Notes: generated by a model from the sequence alone, not told the origin. DNA of 53,499 nt from Eubacterium sp. (GCA_029266335.1 JAQSXC010000007.1:1-53499); one strand, 5' to 3'. Positions 41,793 to 49,376 are shown, counted from the stretch's first letter. Program-made: numbers and translations.

Positions 41793-42531
41793 TTGTCTGC
41801 ACCCCCTCCAATTCATCATCCCAGCGCCCTTGATTAAGCCAAGTTGCTGGGTTTGGTATATACTGACCATCATCTTTCAGCCATTGTTTTGACTTTTTGG
41901 CGGCTTCTACTGCCGATATGATTTTGGCGAACCGCTTCGATGATGGCTTTATCTTATTCCAAGATTTGAGTGCCGCGCCCCTGCCGACCTTTTTCGGATA
42001 AGCATTCCAAAATTCATTAAATCGTTGAATTTGAAGATTTTCCTTTTCACTTTCAATATCATTTTCAATATCATCTTCAATTTCATTTTCATATTCAGTA
42101 TTTTGCTCCGATTTTGCTAAGTCTTTTGCTATATCATTTGCTCCGATTTTGCTTTTTTTACTACCACTGCAAGAAGCCGCTAACGCTCTTTTTTCGCTCA
42201 ATTCGCCATCCTTAACCATTCGTTTTTGAAATAGAGTGTCACCTTCGATTATCATTACACATTCTTCAATCAATTCCGTCAGAGCAGACTCTATTTCTTC
42301 ATTTGTAAAAGGCAAAAGCTTGGTCAATTTGTAAGCAAAATTTTTGATTTTGCTCTCATTTTGCTTATCTTTTTGCTTTAGCAAAAGTTTTCCGTACTTA
42401 TCCGACTTATGTAAAATGCACATTATTTTGATATAGACTCCCTGCGTTGCCGCACAACATGCGTTCAGCTTTTCGTCAGTCAAATAGTCCTGAACATACA
42501 GAGGTAAGTACGGCTGGTCTCTAAGTGCCAT
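41725..42531 (-). CDS. Replication initiator / replisome organiser with internal iterons
   Basis: A 268-residue protein. Residues 1-110 form a winged-helix DUF1376-like domain (LPLYVQDYLTDEKLNACCA, then ATQGVYIKIMCILHKS). An acidic linker (ENEIEDDIENDIESEKEN) follows, then FWNAYPKKVGRGAALKSWNK, the C-terminal domain typical of phage initiators that contacts the loader. The coding sequence carries repeats at 42049-42096 and 42101-42386, so the origin probably lies inside, as in lambda O. GGTGATG precedes the ATG by 7 bases. Confidence 0.82.
   Translation of the reverse strand: MALRDQPYLPLYVQDYLTDEKLNACCAATQGVYIKIMCILHKSDKYGKLLLKQKDKQNESKIKNFAYKLTKLLPFTNEEIESALTELIEECVMIIEGDTLFQKRMVKDGELSEKRALAASCSGSKKSKIGANDIAKDLAKSEQNTEYENEIEDDIENDIESEKENLQIQRFNEFWNAYPKKVGRGAALKSWNKIKPSSKRFAKIISAVEAAKKSKQWLKDDGQYIPNPATWLNQGRWDDELEGVQTNGGNRQNNGSDNGSFHLTGFKE
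42049..42096. repeat. Four tandem 12-bp iterons inside the initiator gene
   Basis: Exactly four 12-mers in a row: ACTTTCAATATC, ATTTTCAATATC, ATCTTCAATTTC, ATTTTCATATTC. Consensus ATTTTCAATATC. They encode the acidic linker, are AT-rich, and lie in the centre of the initiator gene, as phage origins do. Confidence 0.65.
42101..42386. repeat. Cluster of nine TTTTGCT/AGCAAAA heptamers in the initiator gene
   Basis: TTTTGCT at 42101, 42112, 42124, 42147, 42348, 42359 and 42371, with the reverse AGCAAAA at 42334 and 42380. The first group contains two copies of a 17-mer (TTTGCTCCGATTTTGCT) at 42102 and 42137, 35 bp apart. Together with the 12-mers this marks a likely origin of replication. Confidence 0.55.
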
Positions 42532-42590
42532 TGTTTTCATCACCAACTTTCTAAGGGATTAGCTGCCCAGGTGAATGAGCAGCCTTTTCA

Positions 42591-43016
42591 TCAAAACGGT
42601 AATTCGTCATCGTCGGATCCATCCAGTTCGGAGTATTCTCCAAGACTGCTTGAACTGCTTTCAGTATCACGATATGCCTGTTTGCTGCCGTCATCCTTCT
42701 TACTATCACCGAAGTAAACATTGTCGGCATTTATTTCAGCTACCTTCCGTAGATTGTCGTTCTTATCCGTGTAAGAGCGGATTTGCAGCCTACCATGAAC
42801 CACTGCCATACGACCTTTTGTGAAATACTTGGAAACGTACTCTGCGGTTTTGCCCCAGGTCACGATGTCAATAAAATCCGTTTCTTTCTCACTGTCTTGT
42901 GATGTTCGGTCACGTTCACATGCAATCGTGAATGAGGCTACAGGCACATCTTTTTTCGTATATCGGAGCTCAGGGTCGCGTGTAAGGCGACCCATGACAA
43001 CAATGTGATTAAGCAA
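42591..43016 (-). CDS. ssb: Single-stranded DNA-binding protein
   Basis: A 141-residue SSB: OB fold beginning LNHIVVMGRLTRDPELRYT, then ASFTIACERD, FIDIVTWGKTAEYVSKYF and KGRMAVVHGRLQIR; a Ser/Asp-rich linker; and the acidic tip DDDELPF that binds partner proteins. TTG at 43016 gives the usual SSB start (MLN...) and has AAGGAG 8 bases upstream; the ATG two codons before is too close. Lies among recombination genes. Confidence 0.95.
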   Translation of the reverse strand: MLNHIVVMGRLTRDPELRYTKKDVPVASFTIACERDRTSQDSEKETDFIDIVTWGKTAEYVSKYFTKGRMAVVHGRLQIRSYTDKNDNLRKVAEINADNVYFGDSKKDDGSKQAYRDTESSSSSLGEYSELDGSDDDELPF

Positions 43017-43030
43017 TGCCATCACTCCTT

Positions 43031-43273
43031 TCAGTCAAGTGTACCCTCTGATTTCTTATCAGGCTTAGGTCCGAATAGGATAGAAAGAGCATCACCCATG
43101 TTGTACGATTCCTTTGTGAAATAAACTCTGCTGACTATAGCAAGCTGTTCCTCTTTCTTCACCAATTCAGTGAATCTCTCGAGACTGACAGTAACGTGTT
43201 CGTGGTCAATACAGATTTCCAACGTTCCAAGACCTTTCTTGTGTTCTTCCTGATTATTTCCTGTGTTTTCCAT
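43031..43273 (-). CDS. Hypothetical protein next to SSB
   Basis: An 80-residue protein with LEICIDHEHVTVSLERFTEL then VKKEEQLAIVSRVYF and a polar tail. Similar small proteins precede SSB in Firmicutes phages. No function recognised. GAGAGGAG stands before the ATG. Confidence 0.65.
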   Translation of the reverse strand: MENTGNNQEEHKKGLGTLEICIDHEHVTVSLERFTELVKKEEQLAIVSRVYFTKESYNMGDALSILFGPKPDKKSEGTLD

Positions 43274-43334
43274 GCTATGTAGCTCCTCTCAATTTAAATA
43301 ACTCTTTTGCGGTTGTGGCGAAACGCAAGTCTCA

Positions 43335-43631
43335 TTATTCCATCCCTAAATAGTTCCGGCCAAACTCCCGGATAAATCGCTCTGTGTCCCAGGACTGCTC
43401 TCGCATGATCTTTTCCTGAGCCCATTGTTGGATTTTTAACCTAGTTGATGCGTTTTGGTGAGCTGATTCAGAACCGAATATGTGGCAGCGGTTATGACAT
43501 AAGCGGACTGTCAGGCCATACTTATCAGATTTCTTTCTGCGTGACCCTCCAAAAGCGTGGTGTGTATCCAATGGGTCAGCGGTTCCGTTTCGGCCACATA
43601 AAAAGCAATGATTGTCTGTTGCAACTCCCAC
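43335..43631 (-). CDS. HNH-like zinc-binding recombination protein
   Basis: A 98-residue protein with CFLCGRNGTADPLDTHHAFG and VRLCHNRCHIFG, a zinc-supported beta-beta-alpha pattern of HNH type, then a basic helix. Phage proteins of this kind lie with NinB-like genes and are thought to act in recombination or as nucleases. GTG start with GGAGG nine bases upstream. Confidence 0.7.
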   Translation of the reverse strand: MGVATDNHCFLCGRNGTADPLDTHHAFGGSRRKKSDKYGLTVRLCHNRCHIFGSESAHQNASTRLKIQQWAQEKIMREQSWDTERFIREFGRNYLGME

Positions 43632-44155
43632 TATATGCCACCTCCGTTTCCAAGAAATCTATTAAGCTCGTCAGGTGACATCGTTTCGATACCGAGCGAT
43701 TCTGCCTCCTGAATGAGCTGGTCAATCAACAGACTCATTTGCTTGGTGTCGTAGGTGGAGGAGCCGTAGTACAGGATGACGTTTGTACAGCCAAGAATTT
43801 TACTGGGTAATGTTTCTGTTTGCCATCCGGTACCACGGCATTCCCAACCGTCCCGGAGCTTTCGGACGGCTTCATCTTTCACGCAGACCGTCTCAGATAC
43901 GCCGCCTATACTCCGTATTGCATCCTTATAAACCACGGCTTTGTCGATGGACATTGCAGCTGCAATCTTGTCAATCAGCACCCATGCATAAGCATTTGCG
44001 TCCAGAGAGCGTTTTTTTCGGAACTTTTTGATTTCAATATCAATATCTGAATCCTTTAGCTCGTCGAAGGTTTCCCTGAAATCTTTGCGAACGATCACGG
44101 TTATGTGCTGCTCACCGTTTCTGCCGAATGTCAAATCTTTAAGCCGTCCTATCAT
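43631..44155 (-). CDS. NinB-like recombination protein
   Basis: A 174-residue protein with the ITVIVRKDFRETFDELKD strand-helix and KKRSLDANAYAWVLIDKIA, seen in NinB/Orf-type recombination mediators that help SSB exchange; GGWECRGTG-like DGWECRGTGWQ and YYGSSTYDTKQMSLLIDQL follow. ATG at 44155 overlaps the exonuclease stop as ATGA; the ATG four codons earlier has no site. Confidence 0.75.
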   Translation of the reverse strand: MIGRLKDLTFGRNGEQHITVIVRKDFRETFDELKDSDIDIEIKKFRKKRSLDANAYAWVLIDKIAAAMSIDKAVVYKDAIRSIGGVSETVCVKDEAVRKLRDGWECRGTGWQTETLPSKILGCTNVILYYGSSTYDTKQMSLLIDQLIQEAESLGIETMSPDELNRFLGNGGGI

Positions 44156-44763
44156 AGTGCCACCCATTTCTCAGCAAATGTCTCTATTAGTCCCTGACGT
44201 TTGAGGAATTTGAGGAAGTCCTCAATCACCGGGATAATACTCGGAGTTTCCTCACGACTGTACCCTTCAGGCCACACATTGGTACCATTGCTGACAAGGT
44301 ACATAAATTCTTTGGCTTCCGGCACAAGCTCAAAGTATGTAGGGTGCTGGGTACTGTCGAGGTACTTGCCAATTTCATAGCTGCCAGAAAACTTTATGTC
44401 GAAGATTATCCCGGCTTTTAGAGCGTCCAATCTGCCATGAAGCAGAATAGGGACTCCTGAGACTTCGATTTCACGCCTTGCCTTAAACTGTAGTACACCG
44501 TTCTTGATTATCCTGGAGACAGAAGTTGCCGCTTCGTACCAGCCATGTGACGGATCACCGCAACCGCTCATAATATCCGTAACCAAATTCTCAAAGTCGA
44601 TACCTTTCTGCATAGCTTCGTTGGTCGGTGTTGGTTCTCTTCTCAGAGTTGCAACAAATTCTGCATAGGAATCTCTTTCACTTGTAGCATCCTCATAAGG
44701 GTTTTCCTGCATGGCGTACATCCACGAGGAAAGGAGCGAGTGTGTAATAAGGTATCTGTCCAT
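44152..44763 (-). CDS. PD-(D/E)XK exonuclease
   Basis: A 203-residue nuclease of the phage recombination exonuclease (DUF3799/Cas4-like) class. Catalytic residues lie in GRLDALKAGIIFDIKF (D...DxK). E in GIDFENLVTD is the usual helix acid. It resects double-stranded ends for the neighbouring Sak4-like ATPase and SSB. Its start overlaps the ATPase stop (TAATG). Confidence 0.82.
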   Translation of the reverse strand: MDRYLITHSLLSSWMYAMQENPYEDATSERDSYAEFVATLRREPTPTNEAMQKGIDFENLVTDIMSGCGDPSHGWYEAATSVSRIIKNGVLQFKARREIEVSGVPILLHGRLDALKAGIIFDIKFSGSYEIGKYLDSTQHPTYFELVPEAKEFMYLVSNGTNVWPEGYSREETPSIIPVIEDFLKFLKRQGLIETFAEKWVAL

Positions 44764-45716
44764 TATCTAGCCTCCTTGTCCTCCAGCGCCGGTACATATT
44801 TTTTCTTTGCCTGATCAAATATCAGCTTCAACTCAGCCATCTTAGCTTTGAAATCAGCGCCGATTTCTTTCTCTGATGTGAGAGCGTGCTTGATAGCTTT
44901 GATTTTCGGCATTGCTGCATTAGCGGTTTTTGCATCTATGACTGTTTCTGAAATAGCTGCATATTCGGCCATTGCTGCATCGTAAGCAGCTAGTTCCTGT
45001 GCCCCATCCTCGACTTCCTTCGCAGCGAGAGTATTGTATTGTTTGAACAACTTTGTAAGGAAGTCGTTTGCATTGGTAGGAGTGAGTTCAGGCACTTTGA
45101 TGACACCTTTAATTCCCCTGGTTCCTTTGGCAAAATATTTCTCGCAGTTGGAAAATCCGATTGTGCGTTCGTTACCAAATATTTCAACAAAGCCGCCAAG
45201 GTCCATAGGTTCCCAAACATTGTTTTTTGTCTGACCTTCAACCTTAATACGGAGGCGGGTGTTGTCGCCATCCTTCTCCTCGATGGCGTGGAATATAACA
45301 ATGATGTGCTTTTTTAACTCATAGAAGCAGTAATCCATGAGCCGGACAAACTCTCTACCGACTGCACCATACCCCTGTAGGGACAAGCTGCCGTCCCGTT
45401 TACCATTCTTGATATCCTTCTTCATAGCCCAAAGTCCCATTAGTGAAATGAGCTTCCCACCTGTATCAAACACAAGACTATCAAAGTCCTTTGTGTTTTC
45501 AGGTGTGAGGTCTTCAAGAATTTCATCGTAAGTCTGTGGCTGGATATAGGGTTTGCGATACCTAGGTTCAATACGGTCGATACCAAAATCGACGTCGATA
45601 TGAAGTGGATTTGGTGCAGAGAGCGCTAGAGTGGATTTGCCGATACCAGGATAACCGGCTATAAGGATACGGATTTTCTTTTTGCCCTCGGAAATTTCAT
45701 TTGGATTTCTAATCAT
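44763..45716 (-). CDS. Sak4-like RecA-fold ATPase (single-strand annealing)
   Basis: A 317-residue ATPase with Walker A GYPGIGKST (21-29), Walker B DFDSLVFDTGG and a C-terminal helical part. AAA_24/Sak4 proteins anneal single strands with phage SSB and exonuclease, both present here. The leader (GAAAGGAGCAAAACCAC) is shared with the ParB gene at 38232. Confidence 0.82.
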   Translation of the reverse strand: MIRNPNEISEGKKKIRILIAGYPGIGKSTLALSAPNPLHIDVDFGIDRIEPRYRKPYIQPQTYDEILEDLTPENTKDFDSLVFDTGGKLISLMGLWAMKKDIKNGKRDGSLSLQGYGAVGREFVRLMDYCFYELKKHIIVIFHAIEEKDGDNTRLRIKVEGQTKNNVWEPMDLGGFVEIFGNERTIGFSNCEKYFAKGTRGIKGVIKVPELTPTNANDFLTKLFKQYNTLAAKEVEDGAQELAAYDAAMAEYAAISETVIDAKTANAAMPKIKAIKHALTSEKEIGADFKAKMAELKLIFDQAKKKYVPALEDKEAR

Positions 45717-46165
45717 GTGGTTTTGCTCCTTTCGGTTATTGAATTATTTGTAGAGGCGGTTTTACGCCTGATGTACTGCCGTACTCTGTGGGTGAGCCAT
45801 GCTTGCATTGTGTCAAAGCCCTCGGCCTTAACAAATTCTTTCAGCGCCTTATACTCGTCATCTTCAAGACGACAGGATATCCGGCAGGTGAGGCGGTGAC
45901 CATCGTTCTTATCCTTAGTCGCCTTTGAGCTGTCATCCTGGGGAGTCTGAATAGCTGATTTATCTTCCGACAGCTTATCAGGGGCGAATTTCATCAACAG
46001 CGCATTCATTGCGTCATTTCTAAGCTGAATACCGTACTCATTCCCACGCTCACATTTACTTTGCATGGTTTTGTCGTACTTAGGGTATAGCTTCTGGACA
46101 ACAGACACTATCTCTTTGGCAGGGAGTTGGCGGCTTGTCCGTAGTTCTCTCAAATCAGCGTCCAT
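45713..46165 (-). CDS. Phage DNA-binding protein, N-terminal helical and C-terminal RHH-like
   Basis: A 150-residue protein: ELRTSRQLPAKEIVSVVQKL and YPKYDKTMQSKCERGNEYGI form an N-terminal helical domain found in Firmicutes phage regulators; after a polar linker comes CRLEDDEYKALKEFVKAEG, a ribbon-helix-helix-like piece. ATG at 46165 has GGGGG 8 bases upstream. Role in early regulation is likely but not shown. Confidence 0.65.
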   Translation of the reverse strand: MDADLRELRTSRQLPAKEIVSVVQKLYPKYDKTMQSKCERGNEYGIQLRNDAMNALLMKFAPDKLSEDKSAIQTPQDDSSKATKDKNDGHRLTCRISCRLEDDEYKALKEFVKAEGFDTMQAWLTHRVRQYIRRKTASTNNSITERSKTT

Positions 46166-46334
46166 CTGCATGGCCCCCTTGCTTGACAGCTCTTTTGGGA
46201 GCTGATAGACTTAATGTAGTGGTTTTGCTTGGAGGCTGTTCCCGTTGCTGCGGGGCAGCCTCTTTCTTAGCACAATCGCAAGTCTCGTTAGGATCTAAGT
46301 TCGCACCACAATAGATACAAGTCCTATAAATCAT
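46155..46334 (-). CDS. Small zinc-ribbon protein
   Basis: A 59-residue protein: MIYRTCIYCGANLDPNETC then DCAKKEA, a CxxC...CxC metal site, followed by a Gln/Pro/Ser-rich basic tail. GGGAGG lies 9 bases upstream of the ATG at 46334, close behind the preceding gene, and its end overlaps the next gene by 11 bases. The clear ribosome site and cysteine pattern make it real despite its size. Confidence 0.7.
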   Translation of the reverse strand: MIYRTCIYCGANLDPNETCDCAKKEAAPQQREQPPSKTTTLSLSAPKRAVKQGGHADGR

Positions 46335-46336
46335 GT

Positions 46337-46633
46337 CTATATTCCTCCCGTTGTGTCATCCTTTAGTCCAAAGTAGTCAAGCCAGAACTGTTCTTTCCTT
46401 TCGGCACATGGCCTATCCTCTTGGTAATTAACCATATGTTCTAGGACCTCTTTGCCACATTGAGGGCAATATGCTTGATTAAGTAGAGGCACCAGGATTA
46501 TGCCATCGTCAAAACTAAAATGAGTATTACAATTGTCACACCGTGGCATCAGGTTCTTTGAATAATTAATAAGTTCAGCACATGTAATGTTTAGCCAGCC
46601 TATTCCGTTCTCTTTTCTCAAAAATTCAGCCAT
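46337..46633 (-). CDS. Zinc-binding hypothetical protein
   Basis: A 98-residue protein with CDNCNTHFSFDDGIILVPL and YCPQCGKEVLEHM, a two-CxxC zinc ribbon, and a charged end. ATG at 46633 follows AGGTGATTGAT and the stop of the DUF932 gene. Function unknown. Confidence 0.6.
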   Translation of the reverse strand: MAEFLRKENGIGWLNITCAELINYSKNLMPRCDNCNTHFSFDDGIILVPLLNQAYCPQCGKEVLEHMVNYQEDRPCAERKEQFWLDYFGLKDDTTGGI

Positions 46634-46642
46634 ATCAATCAC

Positions 46643-47695
46643 CTACACTTTCGTGAGCTGCCGCCATAATGCCGGTGCCATAGTGGCAATCCGGAATCCG
46701 GTGGCTTCAAGCTCGGTAGCTCGGTCATAGCTGGTTACATCCTGACTGTGACGGGTAACGGCGTTAGCTAGGCCGTAGAGGGAGAGATCGCCTCCTGATA
46801 TCAAGTGGCCTAAAATGCCTTCGCTTTCATTTTGGGTTATGCTGTATTCTTTTGATGTGAGTTCAACCACCTTCGGAACGAAAGGAGGATCGATTTTTGC
46901 TTGGGTGCTTTCCCTGAGACGTTCAACTATTTGGGAAAAACGTGCCTGGTCTACGGCTGCATTAACAGCGTCCTCAACCTTCATTAGAAATGCACGGTCA
47001 TCAGCCTCAATAGTTTCATCACGAAAGATATTGAAATTGTCATCACTCTCGTTGGAACGTCCAACATGATACTTCCTGACTGCGCCATCCTCAGCAATCA
47101 TGCCATTTGTGCAGACTAATCTGAATATAAGAGGTTTGATTGCAACACTACCGTGGCCAACCTCTGAATTAGATATAACAATGCCTGCTTGTACAATATC
47201 ACCTTTGGTAACCTCGGCAGTAATGCGAGGATTGACGACTTTAATGTACATGCGACTATCGGTCAGCTCGCAGCTTTCCACATTAGCACCGTCCATATTG
47301 CCTATAATCGGTAAAACTGTTTGAGCGACCTCGAAATTGTCAATCCTACGGTAACGGTCACTCAAGAATGCTCTTGCTGTACCATCGAGAGTGCGAAGCA
47401 TGCGTCGTGTGTTAGGCTCCTTATCAAACCAACTGTTGACGTTGCTTGACAGGAGAGAAGGATTCTCACTCCTCATGCGGTCATAATACTGCGCAGGTAT
47501 TTTTAGGTGCTGGCCGAATTGCCTGTGAGCTATGTCGTTAATACCGAATATGTCCCGGTCACCAGCATTCAATTTGAAGCCGGATTCGTCTGCATCCATA
47601 CGCAGCGAGCCAGTGTCGACAATTAGGTCTCGTTTCGCCTTTGCCTGGCGGTCGAGCTCAATAGCCATTTCTTGCAATGTTCTTCCTGTTTTCAT
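46643..47695 (-). CDS. DUF932/DUF945-family phage protein
   Basis: A 350-residue protein. Typical family parts are DIAHRQFGQHLKIPAQYYDR, LRTLDGTARAFLSDRYRRID, and RLVCTNGMIAEDGAVRKYH. DUF932 proteins (related to plasmid ArdC-neighbour proteins) occur in phages and plasmids; role unknown, proposed DNA-related. ATG at 47695 has AAGGAG 7 bases upstream and overlaps the previous stop as ATGA. Confidence 0.82.
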   Translation of the reverse strand: MKTGRTLQEMAIELDRQAKAKRDLIVDTGSLRMDADESGFKLNAGDRDIFGINDIAHRQFGQHLKIPAQYYDRMRSENPSLLSSNVNSWFDKEPNTRRMLRTLDGTARAFLSDRYRRIDNFEVAQTVLPIIGNMDGANVESCELTDSRMYIKVVNPRITAEVTKGDIVQAGIVISNSEVGHGSVAIKPLIFRLVCTNGMIAEDGAVRKYHVGRSNESDDNFNIFRDETIEADDRAFLMKVEDAVNAAVDQARFSQIVERLRESTQAKIDPPFVPKVVELTSKEYSITQNESEGILGHLISGGDLSLYGLANAVTRHSQDVTSYDRATELEATGFRIATMAPALWRQLTKV

Positions 47696-47916
47696 GTGTT
47701 TGCTCCTTTCAGTGCAGCTCTCTTGGCTGCAATTCTTGCGTCCAGTATTTCTTTGCCTCCCGGCTGCCGGAGGAAGTCTTTGACACAATCCAGTACCGTT
47801 GCGGCGAGGTCATCGCTCACATGCTTCGGGATAGCCGAAAAATCAATCTGAATGTTGTTGGTCAGCTCGCCCTCATCAGGAGGACAGTAATTAGCCGCTC
47901 GCCGTGCTCTTTCCAT
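47692..47916 (-). CDS. Small early phage protein
   Basis: A 74-residue protein (ANYCPPDEGELTNNIQIDFS, then AATVLDCVKDFLRQPGGKE) with a basic C-terminus. GAAAGGAG precedes ATG at 47916. It follows the operator-like palindrome at 47940-47955. No recognised family. Confidence 0.65.
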   Translation of the reverse strand: MERARRAANYCPPDEGELTNNIQIDFSAIPKHVSDDLAATVLDCVKDFLRQPGGKEILDARIAAKRAALKGANT

Positions 47917-47939
47917 AATAATCACTCCTTTCAAAATTA

Positions 47940-47955
47940 GGCGCATATATGCGAC
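47940..47955. promoter_or_regulatory. Operator-like palindrome between cro-like gene and early operon
   Basis: GGCGCATATATGCGAC, a 16-bp near-perfect palindrome that matches the operator consensus GTCGCATAWATGCGAC of the immunity region. It abuts the cro-like stop codon and lies about 20 bases before the next ribosome site. Confidence 0.7.
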
Positions 47956-48164
47956 TATTGAACCAAAAAAATTTCTATTGCCTCTTCTTTGGTCAGAACT
48001 AGGGCATCGCATATTTTGTGCATATCTCCGATACGGAGCTTTCCATCTTTAAGCCTACGATAGAAGGTGCTTCTATCTATGCCTATTTCATCGGCAACAG
48101 CCTCTTTTGTGGTCTCACGTTCTACGATTTTCCCATTTAATTTGTTGGTATCCATGTGATACAT
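47955..48164 (-). CDS. Cro-like XRE-family repressor
   Basis: A 69-residue DNA-binding protein: ETTKEAVADEIGIDRSTFYRR is the helix-turn-helix, followed by LRIGDMHKICDALVLTKEEA. It is the first gene transcribed leftward from PR and diverges from the CI-like repressor, so it is the Cro analogue. ATG at 48164 has AGGGGG 7 bases upstream; a longer frame would start in the operator. Confidence 0.82.
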   Translation of the reverse strand: MYHMDTNKLNGKIVERETTKEAVADEIGIDRSTFYRRLKDGKLRIGDMHKICDALVLTKEEAIEIFLVQ

Positions 48165-48199
48165 TACTTTACCCCCTTTGATGATATTTGCAGGTATTT

Positions 48200-48215
48200 G
48201 TCGCATAAATGCTAC
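48200..48215. promoter_or_regulatory. Operator O2 of the immunity region
   Basis: GTCGCATAAATGCTAC, matching the palindromic consensus GTCGCATAWATGCGAC in 14 of 16 positions. It lies just downstream of the -10 of the leftward promoter PR, where bound repressor would block initiation. Confidence 0.7.
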
Positions 48216-48226
48216 TTTGTGTTTTA

Positions 48227-48255
48227 AGAATACTCTTTGTCGATGCCATTGTCAA
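48227..48255 (-). promoter_or_regulatory. Leftward early promoter (PR-like)
   Basis: TTGACA (48255-48250), 17 bases, TATTCT (48232-48227) on the minus strand: a near-consensus sigma-70/A promoter for the cro-like gene and early operon. Operators O3 (upstream) and O2 (downstream) flank it. Confidence 0.8.
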
Positions 48256-48262
48256 TAAAAAA

Positions 48263-48278
48263 GTCGCATAAATGAACA
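48263..48278. promoter_or_regulatory. Operator O3 half-site-rich element
   Basis: GTCGCATAAATGAACA: the left half is identical to O2 over 12 bases; the right half has decayed. Located upstream of the PR -35 and between the two divergent promoters. Confidence 0.6.
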
Positions 48279-48286
48279 TCTTTTTT

Positions 48287-48316
48287 GTTGCAATATTGCG
48301 ACACTAATGTTATACT
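48287..48316 (+). promoter_or_regulatory. Repressor promoter (PRM-like) overlapped by operator O4
   Basis: TTGCAA (48288-48293), 17 bases, TATACT (48311-48316) directs the CI-like gene. The palindrome GTTGCAATATTGCGAC (48287-48302) covers the -35, so the repressor or Cro can shut it off. This completes a lambda-like divergent switch with four related operators (with 47940). Confidence 0.75.
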
Positions 48317-48335
48317 AAGTGGCGGAGGTGTTATC

Positions 48336-48677
48336 ATGACTACTGGAGAGCGTATTCGTGCTCGTAGGAAAGAAATCAACGTTTCGCCCGACGAGCTAGC
48401 TGATAAAATTGGAGTATCACGGTCAACCATATTTAGATGGGAGAATGGATTTATTGAGAAAATGCCAGTAGATAAGCTGGTACCGATTGCTAGAGTATTA
48501 CAAACTACCGTAGGTTACCTAATGGGATGGGAAGACGAGGAACAAACACCCGCCTCCGGCGCCGAAGACGGGTATGAAAGTGAAGCTAAACGTTTTTTTG
48601 AAGCTCTTCCTGAGAATCGTAAACTTGAGGCTTTAAATTATCTTCGGTATCTTGCAGCGAATCCAGACAAGCAATGA
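48336..48677 (+). CDS. CI-like XRE-family repressor
   Basis: A 113-residue repressor: TTGERIRARRKEINVSPDEL, ADKIGVSRSTIFRWENG (helix-turn-helix) and VPIARVLQTTVGYLMGWED. It has no LexA/S24 peptidase domain, so induction cannot be by simple RecA-aided self-cleavage; its C-terminal 35 residues are helical. GGAGG is before the ATG at 48336. It diverges from the cro-like gene. Confidence 0.85.
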   Translation: MTTGERIRARRKEINVSPDELADKIGVSRSTIFRWENGFIEKMPVDKLVPIARVLQTTVGYLMGWEDEEQTPASGAEDGYESEAKRFFEALPENRKLEALNYLRYLAANPDKQ

Positions 48678-48747
48678 ATTTCTGCTTTTCATCTTGCGTA
48701 AGTTGGCAAAAGAGCCCTCTTATATCCATCCATGTCAGTGTAACCAT
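48586..48747 (-). CDS. Possible small gene antisense to the repressor 3' end
   Basis: A 53-residue frame (MVTLTWMDIRGLFCQLTQDE, then QKFIACLDSLQDTEDNLK) whose last 92 bases overlap the CI-like gene tail to tail. AAGGAG lies 9 bases before the ATG at 48747, and the N-terminal half outside the overlap looks like protein (LTQDEKQKF). It might modulate the repressor. Could be chance. Confidence 0.4.
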   Translation of the reverse strand: MVTLTWMDIRGLFCQLTQDEKQKFIACLDSLQDTEDNLKPQVYDSQEELQKNV

Positions 48748-48920
48748 ATGTAACAACTCCTTTTGTTGTGAGATACCTGTCGACATTATGTTAATTATAA
48801 CGGATTCCGTTATTTTAAAAAAGAGTAAAACTGGCTAAATTTGTTAGTATTGATTAAGAATAGGTTTTTTATATATTGTATGGCATTAAACAATATGAGT
48901 ATGGTCAGGAGGAGATATTC

Positions 48921-49376
48921 ATGGCCGAGGTTAACATCACATTACATTGTATGAATGGATTTACGTTATTCACAAAAGGCGAAAATCTAATTGTTACAAC
49001 GAAGCGTGCAGAAGAAATATTTCCAATATCTAAAATTCAATCTTTTATTCTCAAAGAACCGAGGACACTAAGCCCTGGAAGCATATTATTCCGCACAGCT
49101 CAATCATCATCGGCAGGTATTAATATAGGCTTTGGAATAGGTGTAGCTCTTGGAGCAGAAAAGACATTTTTCTTTCAAAAGTCAGATTTTGAGACTGCAA
49201 AGAACCTGCGTGATTATATTTCCGATTATGGCAAAAAGTCTTCCGGAGAAGTGACAAATGGTAAAACAGTTGTATCTGTAGTTGATGAAATTCGTGGACT
49301 AAGGGACTTGCTTGATGAAGGAATACTCACTCAGGATGAATTCGATGCAAAGAAAAAACAACTTTTAAGCTTGTAA
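48921..49376 (+). CDS. DUF4429/SHOCT-domain protein
   Basis: A 151-residue protein. Residues 1-100 are a PH-like beta domain (LTLHC-like ITLHCMNGFTLFTKGENLI, then ISKIQSFILKEP); the last 30 residues (LRDLLDEGILTQDEFDAKKK) are a SHOCT helix pair that mediates oligomerisation or membrane/DNA contacts in many Gram-positive proteins. GGAGG precedes ATG at 48921. Located between repressor and integrase, so probably expressed in the lysogen. Confidence 0.75.
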   Translation: MAEVNITLHCMNGFTLFTKGENLIVTTKRAEEIFPISKIQSFILKEPRTLSPGSILFRTAQSSSAGINIGFGIGVALGAEKTFFFQKSDFETAKNLRDYISDYGKKSSGEVTNGKTVVSVVDEIRGLRDLLDEGILTQDEFDAKKKQLLSL

